Shown: positions 23,281-34,890, numbered from the stretch's first letter. The stretch is DNA of 64,000 nucleotides from Carex sylvatica (GCA_964058845.1 CAXKVR010000021.1:62001-126000); one strand, 5' to 3'. Notes: generated from the sequence alone by a model not told the origin. Made by a program: numbers and translations.

Positions 23281-23294
23281 TTCCACTAGTGAGA

Positions 23295-25075
23295 GGCGCA
23301 ACACTTGGCGCAGCTACATGCAAGATTATAAAATGTTAAATGAACTCAAGTAAATTTAGAAAAAACCCTATGATTTTATTGGAAAACCTAGGTATGAACT
23401 AAAGAGGGATATTGTGCACAGTGCATATGTTCAGTAAGCTTGTACCAAAAATCATCTATTTACTGAACAAATTTAGTTAAATAAGTTTCAATTCAAGAAC
23501 GAAAAAAACTAATTAATAAGCCTAAGAGGTGACATATACACACTGTGATTTTTGTATAATTATACCCAAATATATACTTACAAAACAAGTTTAGGTACAT
23601 TGGTTAAATTCAATTCAAAATATCAGTATTCAGAAAAAGATATAGAACACATGGGTTACTATAGCAAGATACCAAATCCAGAGAAGCAAGACAATGAGAA
23701 CAAGTTCGGTACCAGGTGGGTTCCTCTACCAGTGTTTTATAACACAAATATAATAATATAGAACATATGGCAATTCTGTCAAAATAAATAAATAAATAAT
23801 GTAAATATGAACTAACATACATTCTTTGGAATGGTTTTTTGATGCCTTGTGATGAATGAGTGCATGAATTTCATCACATAATATCCGCACTCTCAACCCA
23901 AGTACTGTCACTAGCACTGAATTGCAGAAGTGAAAAGGTTATTAGTGTGAATTTCTTTGGTAGTTGTACAAAGAAAATAAACAAACCAATTCTGATTAAA
24001 ACTAACTAAATAAGACTTTAGTATAAACTATAAAGTGGAGATGACGTAACCTGACATGGCACATATCATGCAACCAATTCAGAACAAATATCTGACATGC
24101 CCCTAAGACATAAAGTAACAGTAACTGAAAAATCATGAAATATGATATTACAAAGAGAGCTCGTTTTCTGCCACACTGCTGTTATAGAAATAACATACAG
24201 CTTAAGCCCAACCTGACCCGCTTCGACCCTGAAAGATGACAATCACCGGAAAACAAGATATAATCTAATCATAACCATACAAGACACAAAATTGATCCAG
24301 CCGAAACTTGACCCCAACACTGATCTAAGTTGGTCAATAAATTAACCTTCTAGGTGCTTTTTATCAAAATAAATTACTGAAGTGTGAATAACTAAGCCAA
24401 TAATTATGTTGCTAGCAACTAATGCTGTAATGCATCCTTGTATTTTTAATTTATGTACTGGTGATTGCACGAGTAATATAAAAAATAAACAAACATTATC
24501 TCATGATCCAAAAATAATATAAAATATATTTTCAACCAATAATGTGAGTATTATGTCATGACTCACATGATTTCTGAACGAAAGCAAGCAAGCTTAAGTT
24601 AATAAGTAAAACTGGTTCTGTATCAGAGGAGGCTAGTTCAAGGTTGAATTTCTCTTGAACCTGTTTGTTACTCCATTTAATTTGCAAGGTTTGATTCTTG
24701 AATCATACGTAATGGAGATCACAACGTACATGCAACAGATGTACAAGTGCAGTGGTGGAGATAAGTTTTACCTGCACTGACTCACTTGCAGCATAATATA
24801 AGAAAAAAAATCGAATCTTAACAAATTTCTACCACATGTAAAAATTGTGCTGTAAATTCAATTTCTAACATACTGGATGAAATTTGTGTCAGGTCCCTGT
24901 GAAAATAACAAAACTAATCTTTGTGGAATTTTATCAAACACTTTACAGACACAGTAAATATGAATTACCAAACACCAAATAGACAGGCATCGACTTCCAC
25001 ATAATCAATGGACAAGACAAGAATTTAATCTAATTAAAACCTTCAGACATGGACAGTTATTGAATGAAAACACAG
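23295..25075. other. Interior of the outer CACTA element, nothing recognised
   Basis: AT-rich, no continuous coding frame and no transposase similarity that I recognise. If the element once carried a gene on the minus strand downstream of the leader at 25080-25270, this would be its intron or eroded body. Confidence 0.4.
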
Positions 25076-25079
25076 AGAA

Positions 25080-25270
25080 AAATCGGTACTCACCATGCCA
25101 AGAGAGAGATGGGGGTCAGCGTTGCACTGAGCGGCGGAAGGAGAGGGGGAGGGTGGCGAAGTTGTTGAGTGGCAGAGAGTGAGGGATTTGTGCTTAGCGG
25201 TGAAGAAAGAGGGTGGAGTTGCTGAGCGCCTGAGAGATAGGTTTTGAAATTACAAACCCTCGTATTGAGT
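25080..25270 (-). promoter_or_regulatory. CT-rich leader-like segment in the outer CACTA element
   Basis: On the minus strand this is pyrimidine-rich with CTCTCTCTTGGCATG followed at once by GTGAGT, a good splice donor. It resembles a 5' leader exon ending just after an ATG. The same layout (subterminal repeats, then CT-rich leader and donor-like site) is seen in the inner CACTA element and in that at 61064. Confidence 0.35.
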
Positions 25271-25697
25271 TTTGAGAGGGAGGCAAATGAAAACTGTAGT
25301 AAGAGGATTTTGGCACCCTTTTACCCATGGCTCAAATTTTTTTCTCACATCTTTTTAGTCACACTCTTTTACTCACGGCTTTGAGCCGTGGTTAAATGCT
25401 AAAATTTTTCTACTCACACCACATTAACCACGGCTCCTCCAATCCCAGCCATGGGTAAATAGCACTGTCACTCAATTATCATTTTTTTACGCACGTTTAA
25501 ATTATTTGAACACAACAACCACGGTTCAACTGTGTATACATGTCCTCCAACCATCTCACTTCTTTTTTTACCCATAGCTTATTAAATAAATTTCGGAACC
25601 GTGGCTAATAACCTGTTAGTAATCAACATTTTTGTAGTAGTGTTATCCGATTACTGTAGCCCAATTCAAAACAAACTAATAAAAATCTCTAATAAAA

Positions 25698-26380
25698 GTG
25701 CATATCGAACACTCAAGAATCTCCCATACGTTACAACGCATGCCCACCGCGTATGAAAGTTACGAGTACCGCCGAGAACAAAAGTCTTCGGCTGGCTCTT
25801 GGCAAACAATAGACTGTTAACTATCGATAACCTAAGGAAGAGAGGATGGTCAATTATAAACAGGTGTGCCATGTGTAAGTGCGATGCTGAAACAACAAAC
25901 CACATGATGGGACAGTGCACATACACTGTAAAGATGTATAGAGAGATGGACATAACAACGCAAATGAGGTTACAACCCATTGAAGCCATACTCGAAATTA
26001 ACAACAATAAGAAAGCAAGAGGAACCCTTCTAGTTGCAATGTTTGTCATATGGAGAGAAAGGTGTGCACGAATTTTCAGAGACTCAAACAAGATAACCCG
26101 AGAACTGATAGAGGAAGTGCCGCAACTTCTACAAGGCGTCACCCAACAAGTGGGAGAAGACTGACCAACCAACGAATAAATCTTTTATTTTTTTACATTT
26201 TTAAAAACTGGCATGTCGCTTTTATTTTCTTCCTTTTTTTCTTTATCCTTATTTTCTTCATTTTACTTTAGCTCAAATGTTTTGAGACTTGTGTTTCTCT
26301 TTCATTTTGCAACTATAAAACTTTTGTAATCGCAATTATCAATCAAATACGGGCTAGACCCCTATTTTTCCTAAAAAAAA
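25698..26380 (+). mobile_element. 5'-truncated LINE insertion with poly(A) and TSD
   Basis: A 17-bp direct repeat AAAAATCTCTAATAAAA flanks it (25681-25697 and 26381-26397). The inserted piece encodes the C-terminal end of a plant LINE: KVFGWLLANNRLLTIDNLRK then RGWSIINRCAMCKCDAETTN with C..C and H residues (reverse-transcriptase zinc-binding domain) and MFVIWRERCARIFRD, stop at 26162. A 3' untranslated tail and an A-run (from 26373) end the element. The uninterrupted frame from 25799 and clear TSD suggest a fairly recent dead-on-arrival insertion 55 bp outside the CACTA end. Confidence 0.92.
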
Positions 26381-26719
26381 AAAAATCTCTAATAAAACAA
26401 AAACCTACTTCATATCTACTCTTTCAATCAAATTCGCCTACACATCCCTTCGATTTTTTTATCAAATTATCAAGCCAAACCAATGTCAAACGGGTCTCTC
26501 CGGTACATGGAAGCATTTTGAGCCAAAAAGGTTCATCCCTCTCTCTATTTTCTTCCACCTTCGAGGAGACGCAGACATACAAATTGACGATTTAATTTCG
26601 CAAGAACAATGACATTAAGATATTAACAACATTGACCTTCTTTCTTCAGCTTTCCAAGCTCACGGATCGTACTAAGGGGGATGAGAGAGGTTATACTGGA
26701 GATAATAGTAGGTCAAAGT

Positions 26720-26919
26720 TGTAGGAGTTGATAAGCAATGTAATTGTGTTAGGCAGGAGATAATTAGTGAAGATGTTTTGAATTAATTATAATCAAGTCT
26801 ATAAATAGGACTCATATTATTTTAATCATCTATGCAAAATAAATACAAGATTCTATTTCATAAAGTCTATTATTGTCTTTCACTGATATTTTTGGTGATG
26901 TTGATATCAATATTTAACA
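26720..26919 (+). repeat. Possible solo LTR
   Basis: About 200 bp starting TGTAGGAGTTGATAAGC and ending ATATTTAACA, with TCTATAAATAGGAC at about 26800 and a downstream ATGCAAAATAAATAC that looks like an R/U5 region of a copia LTR. No target duplication (AAAGT versus CATTG) or internal element was found, so the ends are uncertain. Confidence 0.35.
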
Positions 26920-27658
26920 CATTGATTATTATAGCCTCACAACAAGTAATATTTTTAATCAGCATAAGCATGTCCCAATCACTGAATTAGAAATTTTAGC
27001 TAGTGGTATTATAGTTAAATGATCAAAACATTCTAATTCAATTTGTTAATTTTAGCCGTAGCTATAATAAAATTTACCTTTAGTTGAAATACAATCAATT
27101 AGCGGGGTGTCGGGTGATATAAAAGAAAAAAAAGGAAATGGGAAATAAAAATATAACACACACAAAAGGTGTGGGGGCATCCATGAAAAAAGAACGAAAA
27201 TATCAATTGAAAACAAGCAACTTAATTATCAGAAATAGGAAAACTACATCATCTCAATGGTGAAGTATTGGTTATGTGAAGTATTATTGGTTATGTGACC
27301 TTCCGTAACCAATGAAAGAAACAATAATTACTCACTAGTCACCAGTATTGGTCTTATGAGCATTTTTTTAATTAAATTTTCTAATTATGATGCATGCGCA
27401 GAAAAAAGGTTACTTTAGTGACACACTTTACACTAATCATTATTATCCATATTTGCAAGGAAAAGGGTATATAAAAATCCAAGTTCAAGTCATACGTACA
27501 GCTGATGCATTTGATTTATTATAATATATACAAAATTTTCTTCAAATAGGTATAAATAAAATATAGTTATAATATTAACAGTACATGGCCAGTGGGCCAC
27601 CACACTTGATAGAAATGTTTTTGGAATAATTGAGAGAAAAGGGTTCTAATTTTCTTCC
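26920..27658. other. Upstream region of the laccase gene
   Basis: AT-rich, with an inverted GGTTATGTGA / GTAACCAATG motif near 27270-27320. No coding sequence; probably contains upstream promoter sequence of the laccase gene. No specific operator could be assigned. Confidence 0.4.
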
Positions 27659-27666
27659 TATAAAAA
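27659..27666 (+). promoter_or_regulatory. TATA box of the laccase gene
   Basis: TATAAAAA, 176 bp upstream of the laccase ATG, in the only good TATA context between the upstream repeats and the start codon. A transcription start about 30 bp downstream would give a leader of some 145 nt. Confidence 0.55.
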
Positions 27667-27841
27667 CCATCCATGCATCATCTCTAAATCTCTTTTTTTT
27701 TGAGATGAACATCTTCTCTAAATCTCACTAAACCAAATTAATTATAACTACTGCGCGCTCTAACAGTCTCCTCGGAGGAAGGAAACAACCCAACAAAATA
27801 TTGAGCAATATTGCTTTCGGTCTATTTTTAATTTTCGCACC

Positions 27842-30800
27842 ATGCTTTTTAGTAATCTTTTCTCGTTATGGCCTATGGCCGTCGGTCTAGTGCTATGCTG
27901 TTTGTTCTCCATCCCCTGTGGGGCCAAGGTTCATAACCGTACCTTTATTGTAAGTGATTTCTCTGCTATCACATTTCACAATGTCTGGTACAATTGTTAT
28001 TACTTATATTTAAATTCACGAGTTATATATAGTTTGAATATTCAAGAAATAAAATAAAATTTTCAAAGGACTTGATGAAAAATATAACTTACTATAATTG
28101 AGATCTAGATTTTGCAATAGGCATTTTTTTTTTTTCTGAAAGGGTAATCCAACTCATGAGCTCAACACGTGAATATTGGAGTTGAGAGTAGATATTTTAT
28201 ATAGGCTTCAACTTAAGACTTTAAAATACATTGTGGGACTAATTTGAAAACCGGACCGGAGCTCATGATTGGCAGCCAAGACAGGAATTCGGAGTAAATT
28301 GGGAGGAGCCAATAACTTGTGGAGAATTCTTTCCGAATTCTATCCACCTTAATTTATTCCTTTAATTTAGGGGGCGTTGTTTCTATTATCTAGAGAATTT
28401 TAAAGTTACAATTAGCATCTCAGAAATTTGTGTTTATTAACTTTTATTTATTTAAGCATGATATATAGGCCCGGACAGTAAATTCTTTTCACATATTTAA
28501 ATTTGGTTAATTAAAATTTGTATCTTAAAGTTCATATATGACTTCATTATTCGACAATTATTCAAATACGTATTCGCAGGTTATCTGCTGTCCCGTATTT
28601 GTTTAAGACGGATTTTGTTTAAGAATTTGACATATGTTTACTATCCGTGTGTTTATTCATATCTGCACATTGAAAGGCGGATACAAATTTAGAATTAGCA
28701 TTATTCACTCCGAATTCGCTTCTTTTTCACCCCTTGATCAAGGCACTATACTTGCATAAAGGAATGAGTCAGGTTATGGTACTTGCAAAGTGCTAATCGA
28801 TACGTACTATTGATGTAATATCTTTGTTTGTAAAGCAATTGATACGAACCGCTAAATATAAGACTAGCACGCGCTAACTAGCGCCAGCTGTAAATGAACT
28901 ACTGGCCTTCTAGAAGGTGGTCCTTTGACTAGGTAGTTAAGAGTTGGAGGATTTAACCAGGGATTGAATATGGGGGACAGTTGTCAGGTTCCTATAATAG
29001 CTGAATTTTTTTGTTCTCATAAATGTTGAGAAAAATTACAAATCATATTTTTCATAAATAATATGCTAACCTAACAAAGTGATTTTATTCACGTAGTTCA
29101 GTGGTACAAATATTTTTTTATTTGATGAAAGTACAATACAATCCATACATACAAAAATAAATTAGAACCCGATTGATAATTATATAAATATAAAAAGCTG
29201 TGTATGGAACCAATTCAAGGATTAATCAAGTAATTTCTAAGCTTTGCTCTTGTTCTATATTGCAGTGATACCATTCTATATCGTCTTTCTTATTTTCCTC
29301 ATCTCTCTAACTTAATACAGCATTTCAATCCGAATTCACAATCGCTACATCTCTGACCATCACAAGATCAACATTAGTCAGACGAGTTGTTGGAAAAAAT
29401 TGGCTCGGGCGAGAAACTGACTAGAAACCAATTAAACAACTAAACAATATAATACATAACACAATTAAAAAATATAATACACTCCATCTCTTCCAAAAGG
29501 AAACAATGTGAACTTAAATAGTGGAAAAAATGGTCAAATCTTATATATATTCTCGGTTTTTACCTTGAACAGATTCAAGAAGCCACCTACACCCGGCTCT
29601 GCAATAACACAAAGAACATTCTAACTGTCAACGGATTATATCCGGGACCTACTATCTCCGCTCGCAAAGGAGATATAGTCTATGTCAAGGTCATCAACAG
29701 AGGCAACAAGAACATCACCATCCACTGGTACACACATAGTACATACATAAAAATATCTTATTTGCACTATTAATTAAGAATTATTTCAATCCATGCAAGA
29801 GTAATATATATTCATCTAATTTCTATAGGCATGGCGTAAACCAGCCAAGGGACCCATGGTCAGATGGACCGGAATACATTACTCAGTGCCCTATCCAGCC
29901 AAGAGCCAACTACACACAACGGATCCAATTTATGGAAGAAGAAGGCACGCTGTGGTGGCACGCACATAGTGAATTTGATCGTGCTACTGTTCACGGCGCT
30001 ATTGTTATTTACCCGAAGCTTCGAACAACCTTCCCCTTCCGCAAACCCCATAAAGAATTCACATTGATTCTAGGAGAGTGGTGGAACAAAAACATAACAG
30101 ATATGTACCAAACTACAGTTGAGTATGGCAATCAATTCGAACTGTCTGATGCCAACACCATCAATGGACAGCCTGGTGACTTCATGCCATGTTCATCAAA
30201 TGGTAAATGATTGTCCCTGGTACAAGAAGTTGTTAATACTAAATAAGAAGAAAATTCTTTTTGAAAATGTTTGTTACTACTATATCAATTTAAACAAAAT
30301 CAGCAACCAAATTTATTATTATTCTTTTTAAAATATAGTGTGGTCTAATTATATATATTTTTTGTTTTTTTGTTTTTTGCAGACACTTTTAAGGTGCAAG
30401 TCGAGCAAGGCAAAATGTACCTCCTCCGTGTAATAAATGCAGCCATGGAAAATGCCTTCTTTTTTGCGGTTTCCGGACACAATGTAACGGTAGTTGGAAC
30501 CGACGCTAGCTATACAAAGCCTTATGTGAATGAATTTATCATGATCACCCCGGGCCAAACGATGGATCTCCTCTTATGGGCCAATCAATTCCATAACTCA
30601 TCTTACCCCTTCCGTTATTACATCATCGCGGCTCTATACTTTGATGGAAGTTCAGCAGCTTCTAGAGATGCCAATATGACCGTAGCTATTCTAGAATACA
30701 AAACTAATCATTATGCGCCATCAATAAGACCGGTTTTCACCTCCTTACCAAAACACAATGACACTTATGCATCAGCTGCATTCATTAGTGGTCTTCGCTC

Positions 30801-31745
30801 GCTGGTCAACTCAGATCACTCAGCTGTCGTAACCCAAAATGTGGATGTCAAAATGTATATCACGTTATCTGCAAATGAACAATTATGCCCTAATAGCTCA
30901 TGTGCTGGTCCAAATGGTACCAGGTTAGTTACTAGTATGAACAATGCTAGTTTCCAAAACCCAAAAATTGATGTGCTAGATGCATATTATAATTCTATTA
31001 CCGGTGTGTACACCACTGACTTCCCTGACCAACCACCGCTCTTCTTCAATTTTACTGATGCACAATATCAAGAGAATGCAAAATTTGTTGATAAATCGAC
31101 AAAAGTGAAAGTGCTCGAGTATAACACAACCGTGGAGATTGTGTTTCAGGGCACTAACATAGCAGATGGAGAGGTTACCCATCCAATACACTTGCATGGC
31201 CACAAGTTCTATGTCATAGGAAGAGGAACCGGCAACTTCGACAACACAACAGATCCTCTGAGTTACAACTTGGTTGATCCGCCATATCAGAACACTTTGG
31301 GTGTGCCGAAGAACGGTTGGGCAACTATACGCTTTAGGGCAGCTAATCCAGGTGAGTTTATTCTTTTTCCTTTATTCTTTTAAATATCAAATTTATTGAA
31401 TCTTTGTATTGATTTAATTTTGACAATCAAAGGTGTTACTGAACTACAATGAGAAAGACCTGTTTAGCAATATTTGACTAGATAGTTGATCCGGTCTAAT
31501 CAAGTAGCTCGGCAAAATTAATCAAATAGTATATTACTTATTGTTACAAATTGTTGTTTTGACTGCTTTTCAGACACTAATCCTCAACATATTTTGGTTT
31601 TGCAATTAAATTAGGAGTTTGGTACATGCATTGTCACTATGAAACACACACAATCTGGGGAATGGATGTTGTGTTTATTACAAAGAATGGTAATAGTACA
31701 AAGGCAAAAATGCTGCCTCCCCCTGCCGACAAGCCTCCTTGCTGA
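27842..31745 (+). CDS. Laccase (secreted multicopper oxidase), 578 aa, five exons
   Basis: Exons 27842-27949, 29573-29727, 29829-30202, 30383-31351, 31615-31745; all introns GT...AG and the joined frame is open (1737 nt). Laccases oxidise phenolics such as monolignols in the cell wall with reduction of O2 to water. Residues 1-28 form a signal peptide (hydrophobic [17 protein letters not shown]). Copper ligands are all present: HWHG (87-90), WWHAH (130-134), HPIHLHGH (479-486) and [12 protein letters not shown] (541-552). C542 and its flanking histidines bind the type 1 and trinuclear coppers; the axial position is M552, where many plant laccases have Leu. Many N-glycosylation sites. Start chosen by the signal peptide. 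[13 protein letters not shown] and [10 protein letters not shown] are laccase signatures; the N-terminal wording is nearest my recollection of laccase-14-type proteins, so the subgroup is a guess. Exon 3 (374 nt) seems to equal two exons of the usual six-exon plan. Intron 1 is 1.6 kb. Confidence 0.95.
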
Positions 31746-32589
31746 TTTTACTCGAGCATTGTATTCACTTTTTTTTTTCCAAGGGTGAGTTTGCGCTGGT
31801 TAAATTGTTGTATATTGATAAAACAAATACTTTAGAAATATCTTTTCCTCGTTAAAATTATGGTTGGATTTTAATTTGTTATACATTTGTAAACGGATAA
31901 ACAAATGAATAATGATAATATATGAATAAGGCCGCAGAATATAAGCTGAATTGGAGAACCGGGAGTTGCAAAATTTAAAGATATACTATTAAGTAGAGTT
32001 TATTGTCACTTGGGCTTCTTTTACTTGTACTCCCAATTACTTGTGGTAATTAATTTTAGTTGATTTACTTGAATGGTATACTAGATCCATTGATGAATTG
32101 TTGTGTACCAACAAACATATATCCATTGATGAATTGTTCTAGACCTAAGATGGTGCATAAGTAATTGGGCTCAGATAAAAATTTATCTTATGGAAGAAAT
32201 ATCAGAGTGATAACATGGGAGAAAGTTGGACATCATATGGTGCACCAGTCATATATTTTTTATTATTTAATTTATCTTTAATAGTCCTGCAAAACCTTCG
32301 GAGTTCAGAGCGTACCAAAAAATTCTCAATTTAGAATTTAAAAAAAATATATGTTTCTTCGTACACAACAAGTGAGGTATTGAATTAATTGTCGTCACAA
32401 ACTAACAAATTAGAAGATTGAATAGAAACTTTATAAATTTAAAATGAGTTTTAATATAAAGGCTATTATATCAGGCCTCTGATTGGCATATATGTACGTT
32501 TGTATAATGAGTTTTTAAAATTTAGAAAGAAAAAATAATAATTTCAATAATTTCATAAACTATGCATAAGTTTTTCCAAAAGTCCCTAA
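31746..32589. other. Downstream region of the laccase gene
   Basis: 3' untranslated region and AT-rich intergenic sequence. No canonical AATAAA close to the stop was found, although ATGAATAAGG occurs at about 31921. No further gene seen. Confidence 0.4.
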
Positions 32590-32929
32590 CTCAAATCCTT
32601 TAGAAGAAGAAGCAAGTTTAGTGTTATCAAAACCGACCAAATACTCTCCAGTCCTGACCCGTATTTTCTATTCAAATCTCCGTTTCAGTAAACCAGATGG
32701 GTTGACTTCCTACCTGTGTGGCAAGGTTATCCCTATTTCATCGGAGAGTCTTGTTGAAATCTTTGGTTTTACCAAAAACAACAACTCAAAAATTTACATT
32801 AGTAACAAATGGCCAACGAAGGACGAGGCTTTGCGCTACTCCGGAGATGTAGACATTTTAAGTCAAACTCCATTATCATACAGCGTGTCAATTTCTCTTA
32901 CTCTTCCCTATTTAGATTTCATTGATTGA
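32590..32929 (+). pseudogene. Fragment of a plant transposon-type protein
   Basis: The frame reads LSKPTKYSPVLTRIFYSNLR then SKPDGLTSYLCGKVIPISSE and SLVEIFGF. This has the layout of the 'putative plant transposon protein' domain found in many plant retroelement ORFs (V..FY.N......VRGK.I..S...I.E.LG.). It stops at 32929 and nothing further follows in frame, so a relic is likely. The family assignment rests on pattern recall only. Confidence 0.4.
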
Positions 32930-33164
32930 TTAATTGCGGGTTGTTGTTAGGTTGAGTACTTGTGTGAAAAACGTCAAAAGTTTTGTAAGACTCCATATTC
33001 ACACTCCTATAGGTGTCGTTAGGGACAACAATTTATTCTGGAAATTATTCTGACAAATTTCTAATACTGGTAATTTTTCTGAACTGGCAAGTTGTGTCAG
33101 TGTTCTGCCAAATTTTTTCTTCACTGTTTGAGTCTCAATTTTATCAATAAAATTCTGAAATGGA

Positions 33165-34546
33165 GGAGAGTATTAGTAGTGGTCCCATGATTAAATTGAC
33201 ATCGTCCAATTACTCTATTTGATAGTCTAGAATGGAGGATTTGTTGTACTGTAAGGATGCCTATGAACCGGTCTCCTATGATTAACCAGTAGATGTCGTT
33301 GATGTTGTTTGAAGCACCAGAAACCGAAAGATGGCTGCCTTGATTTGGTAGTGGGCTGATGATTCAGTGTTTCATCATGTCTCAACCAAAACCGATGCTA
33401 AGAAACTGTAGGAAAAACTTGAGAGTCTATATGAGCATAAGACATCCCAATTTAATCCGAAAAGTTATGAACATGAAGTATCATGAGGGCTCATTGGTGA
33501 GTGAGCATTTGAGTTGGTTCTAAGATTGCATGAATCGGCTATGCAATATGAACTTGGCATTGGATGAAGATTTTCAAACCTTGATTATTTTCAGTTCCTT
33601 AATGGATATTTGGGTGATTCTTGTGATGTCATTGAGTAATCTGGCACCTAATGGTATTGTGACTTTTTCCATGGTGAAAGATAACATGCTTAATTAAGAG
33701 TTGAGGCATAGAGAGGTGGGCATTACAAACGAGCCAACAACTCTTGTTACTTGAGAACCATGGAAGGAGTTCTTATAGAAACTCCCATAGTCATTACCAC
33801 AATGATAAGTCGAAAGGGAGATCAAAGCCTTTTAAAGAAATTTTTGTTATTATTGCCACATGATGGGCCACATAAAATCCGAGTATAAAAAGTTGAAGGC
33901 AAATGGCAAGAAAGACCAATCGAGACCTAGATATGATGAGAATGAGAAGGAAATCACCACAGTCGTCACTTGGGATGAAGGGTATGACAGTTACACAAGT
34001 CAAGACTCCACTTGAGAGATACATTCAGCAGCCTCATTTCATGTTACTTTTTGACATGACTTATTCATTTCTTAGAAGCAAAGTGACCTTGGAAATGTAA
34101 GAATGGACAATGATGGAGTGTGCAAGATCTACGATATTGGAGATATGTTGGTGGAGACTAATGTGAGGTGCAATTTACTTCTCAAGAATGTTCGGCATGT
34201 TCTGAATATGAGGATTCATCTAATTTCAATTTGTGCTCTTAATGATGAACGGTACCGAAGCCACTTTGTTGAAAGCAAGTGGAAATTGTCTATAGGCTCT
34301 CTAGTTGTTGCTCAGGATGAGAAATCTAGCTCACTTTATACAACGTGGGTTATATTGTGTGGTGAGGTGGATGTGACACTTGCGGTTTAGTCACTTATGA
34401 CTTCAAATTTTGGTTACAAAGGATAGTGTGCCGAGTGATGGTATATCTCTGACATCCAGTATGTAATGTTTGGTAGGTAAGCAACATAGAATTGTTTTTA
34501 AAAGATCACTCAGAATTCAAATGTTTTGGATTTGGTTAATATCAAT
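33165..34546 (+). pseudogene. Decayed TNT1-like copia element, gag to integrase start
   Basis: Broken frames give gag of the TNT1-94 type: MEESISSGPMIKLTSSNYSI, SRMEDLLYCKDAYEPV, DDSVFHHVSTKTDAKKL and EKLESLYEHKTSQ. Then come a degraded zinc-knuckle area, the GAG-pre-integrase segment at 34103-34390 (MDNDGVCKIYDIGDMLVETN, LLLKNVRHVLNMRIHLIS) and NSNVLDLVN, matching the start of the integrase domain, at about 34516. Multiple stops and frameshifts. The element is cut at 34547 by a CACTA end and resumes only at 37613. Confidence 0.85.
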
Positions 34547-34890
34547 CACTAGTGGAAAACTTGAAATTAGTATCAGTTGTTTATGGGTATTAATGTCGGA
34601 CTTTAGGCGACACTAATAATGGAGCTGATACTAATACTTTGTAAATTACGGACACTAAAAATAAGACATTAGTGTCGGCTCTATATTAAATAGCCGACAC
34701 TAATACTTATTAGTGTCGATTCTTGATTAAATAGCCGATACTAATGCCTTATTAGTGTCGGTCATTTAATAAAAATGCGGCACTAATAAGTATTAGTGTC
34801 GGCTATTTAATCAAGAGCCGACACTAATGCCTTACTTTTAGTGTCGGCTATTTAATAAATAGCCTAAACTAAATTTTTTTTTTTTTAAAT
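34547..34890. mobile_element. Left end of a CACTA element
   Basis: CACTAGTGGAAAAC (34547) matches the TIR of the inner CACTA element at 18240. It is followed by at least seven copies of TTAGTGTCGGCTATTTAAT and its complement (34590-34860), a subterminal array built like that of 18240 but with a different core. I could not find a matching right end downstream, so the element is truncated or rearranged. Confidence 0.75.

Larger units (their letters stand above)
18240..23291 (+). mobile_element. Inner CACTA element with palindromic subterminal arrays
   Basis: Inserted within the outer CACTA element. Ends CACTAGTGGAAAA (18240) and TTTTCCACTAGTG (23291) are inverted repeats flanked by the 3-bp duplication AGA (18237-18239 and 23292-23294). 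The 5052-bp element is dominated by hairpin units of the form TATCTGGATCGGTT...AACCGATCCAGATA, many separated by paired T-runs and A-runs around CAGAACCAACTTTAAA. Between arrays lie two near-identical foldback blocks and a CT-rich leader-like segment. No transposase frame is visible. Poly-F/poly-K ORFs in the region are artefacts of homopolymer runs. Confidence 0.92.
17535..25642 (-). mobile_element. Outer CACTA (En/Spm-type) non-autonomous element
   Basis: The left end CACTAGTACA (17535) and right end TTTTTGTAGTAGTG (25642) are CACTA-class terminal inverted repeats, flanked by the 3-bp target duplication TTA (17532-17534 and 25643-25645). Both ends carry subterminal copies of CCACGG/CCGTGG (17630-17780; 25330-25620), typical transposase-binding repeats. 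Without the nested element (18240-23291) it is about 3 kb. No transposase was recognised. Near 25080-25270 a CT-rich leader with a splice-donor-like ATG/GTGAGT lies on the minus strand, which sets the orientation given here. Confidence 0.88.

Noticed and set aside
25666..26172. 168-codon minus-strand ORF
   Set aside because: Overlaps the LINE zinc-binding domain on the plus strand, which has recognisable motifs, a poly(A) tail and a target duplication; the minus frame has no known family.
30370..31383. 337-codon ORF as a separate gene
   Set aside because: It is exon 4 of the laccase read through into flanking introns; the true exon is 30383-31351.
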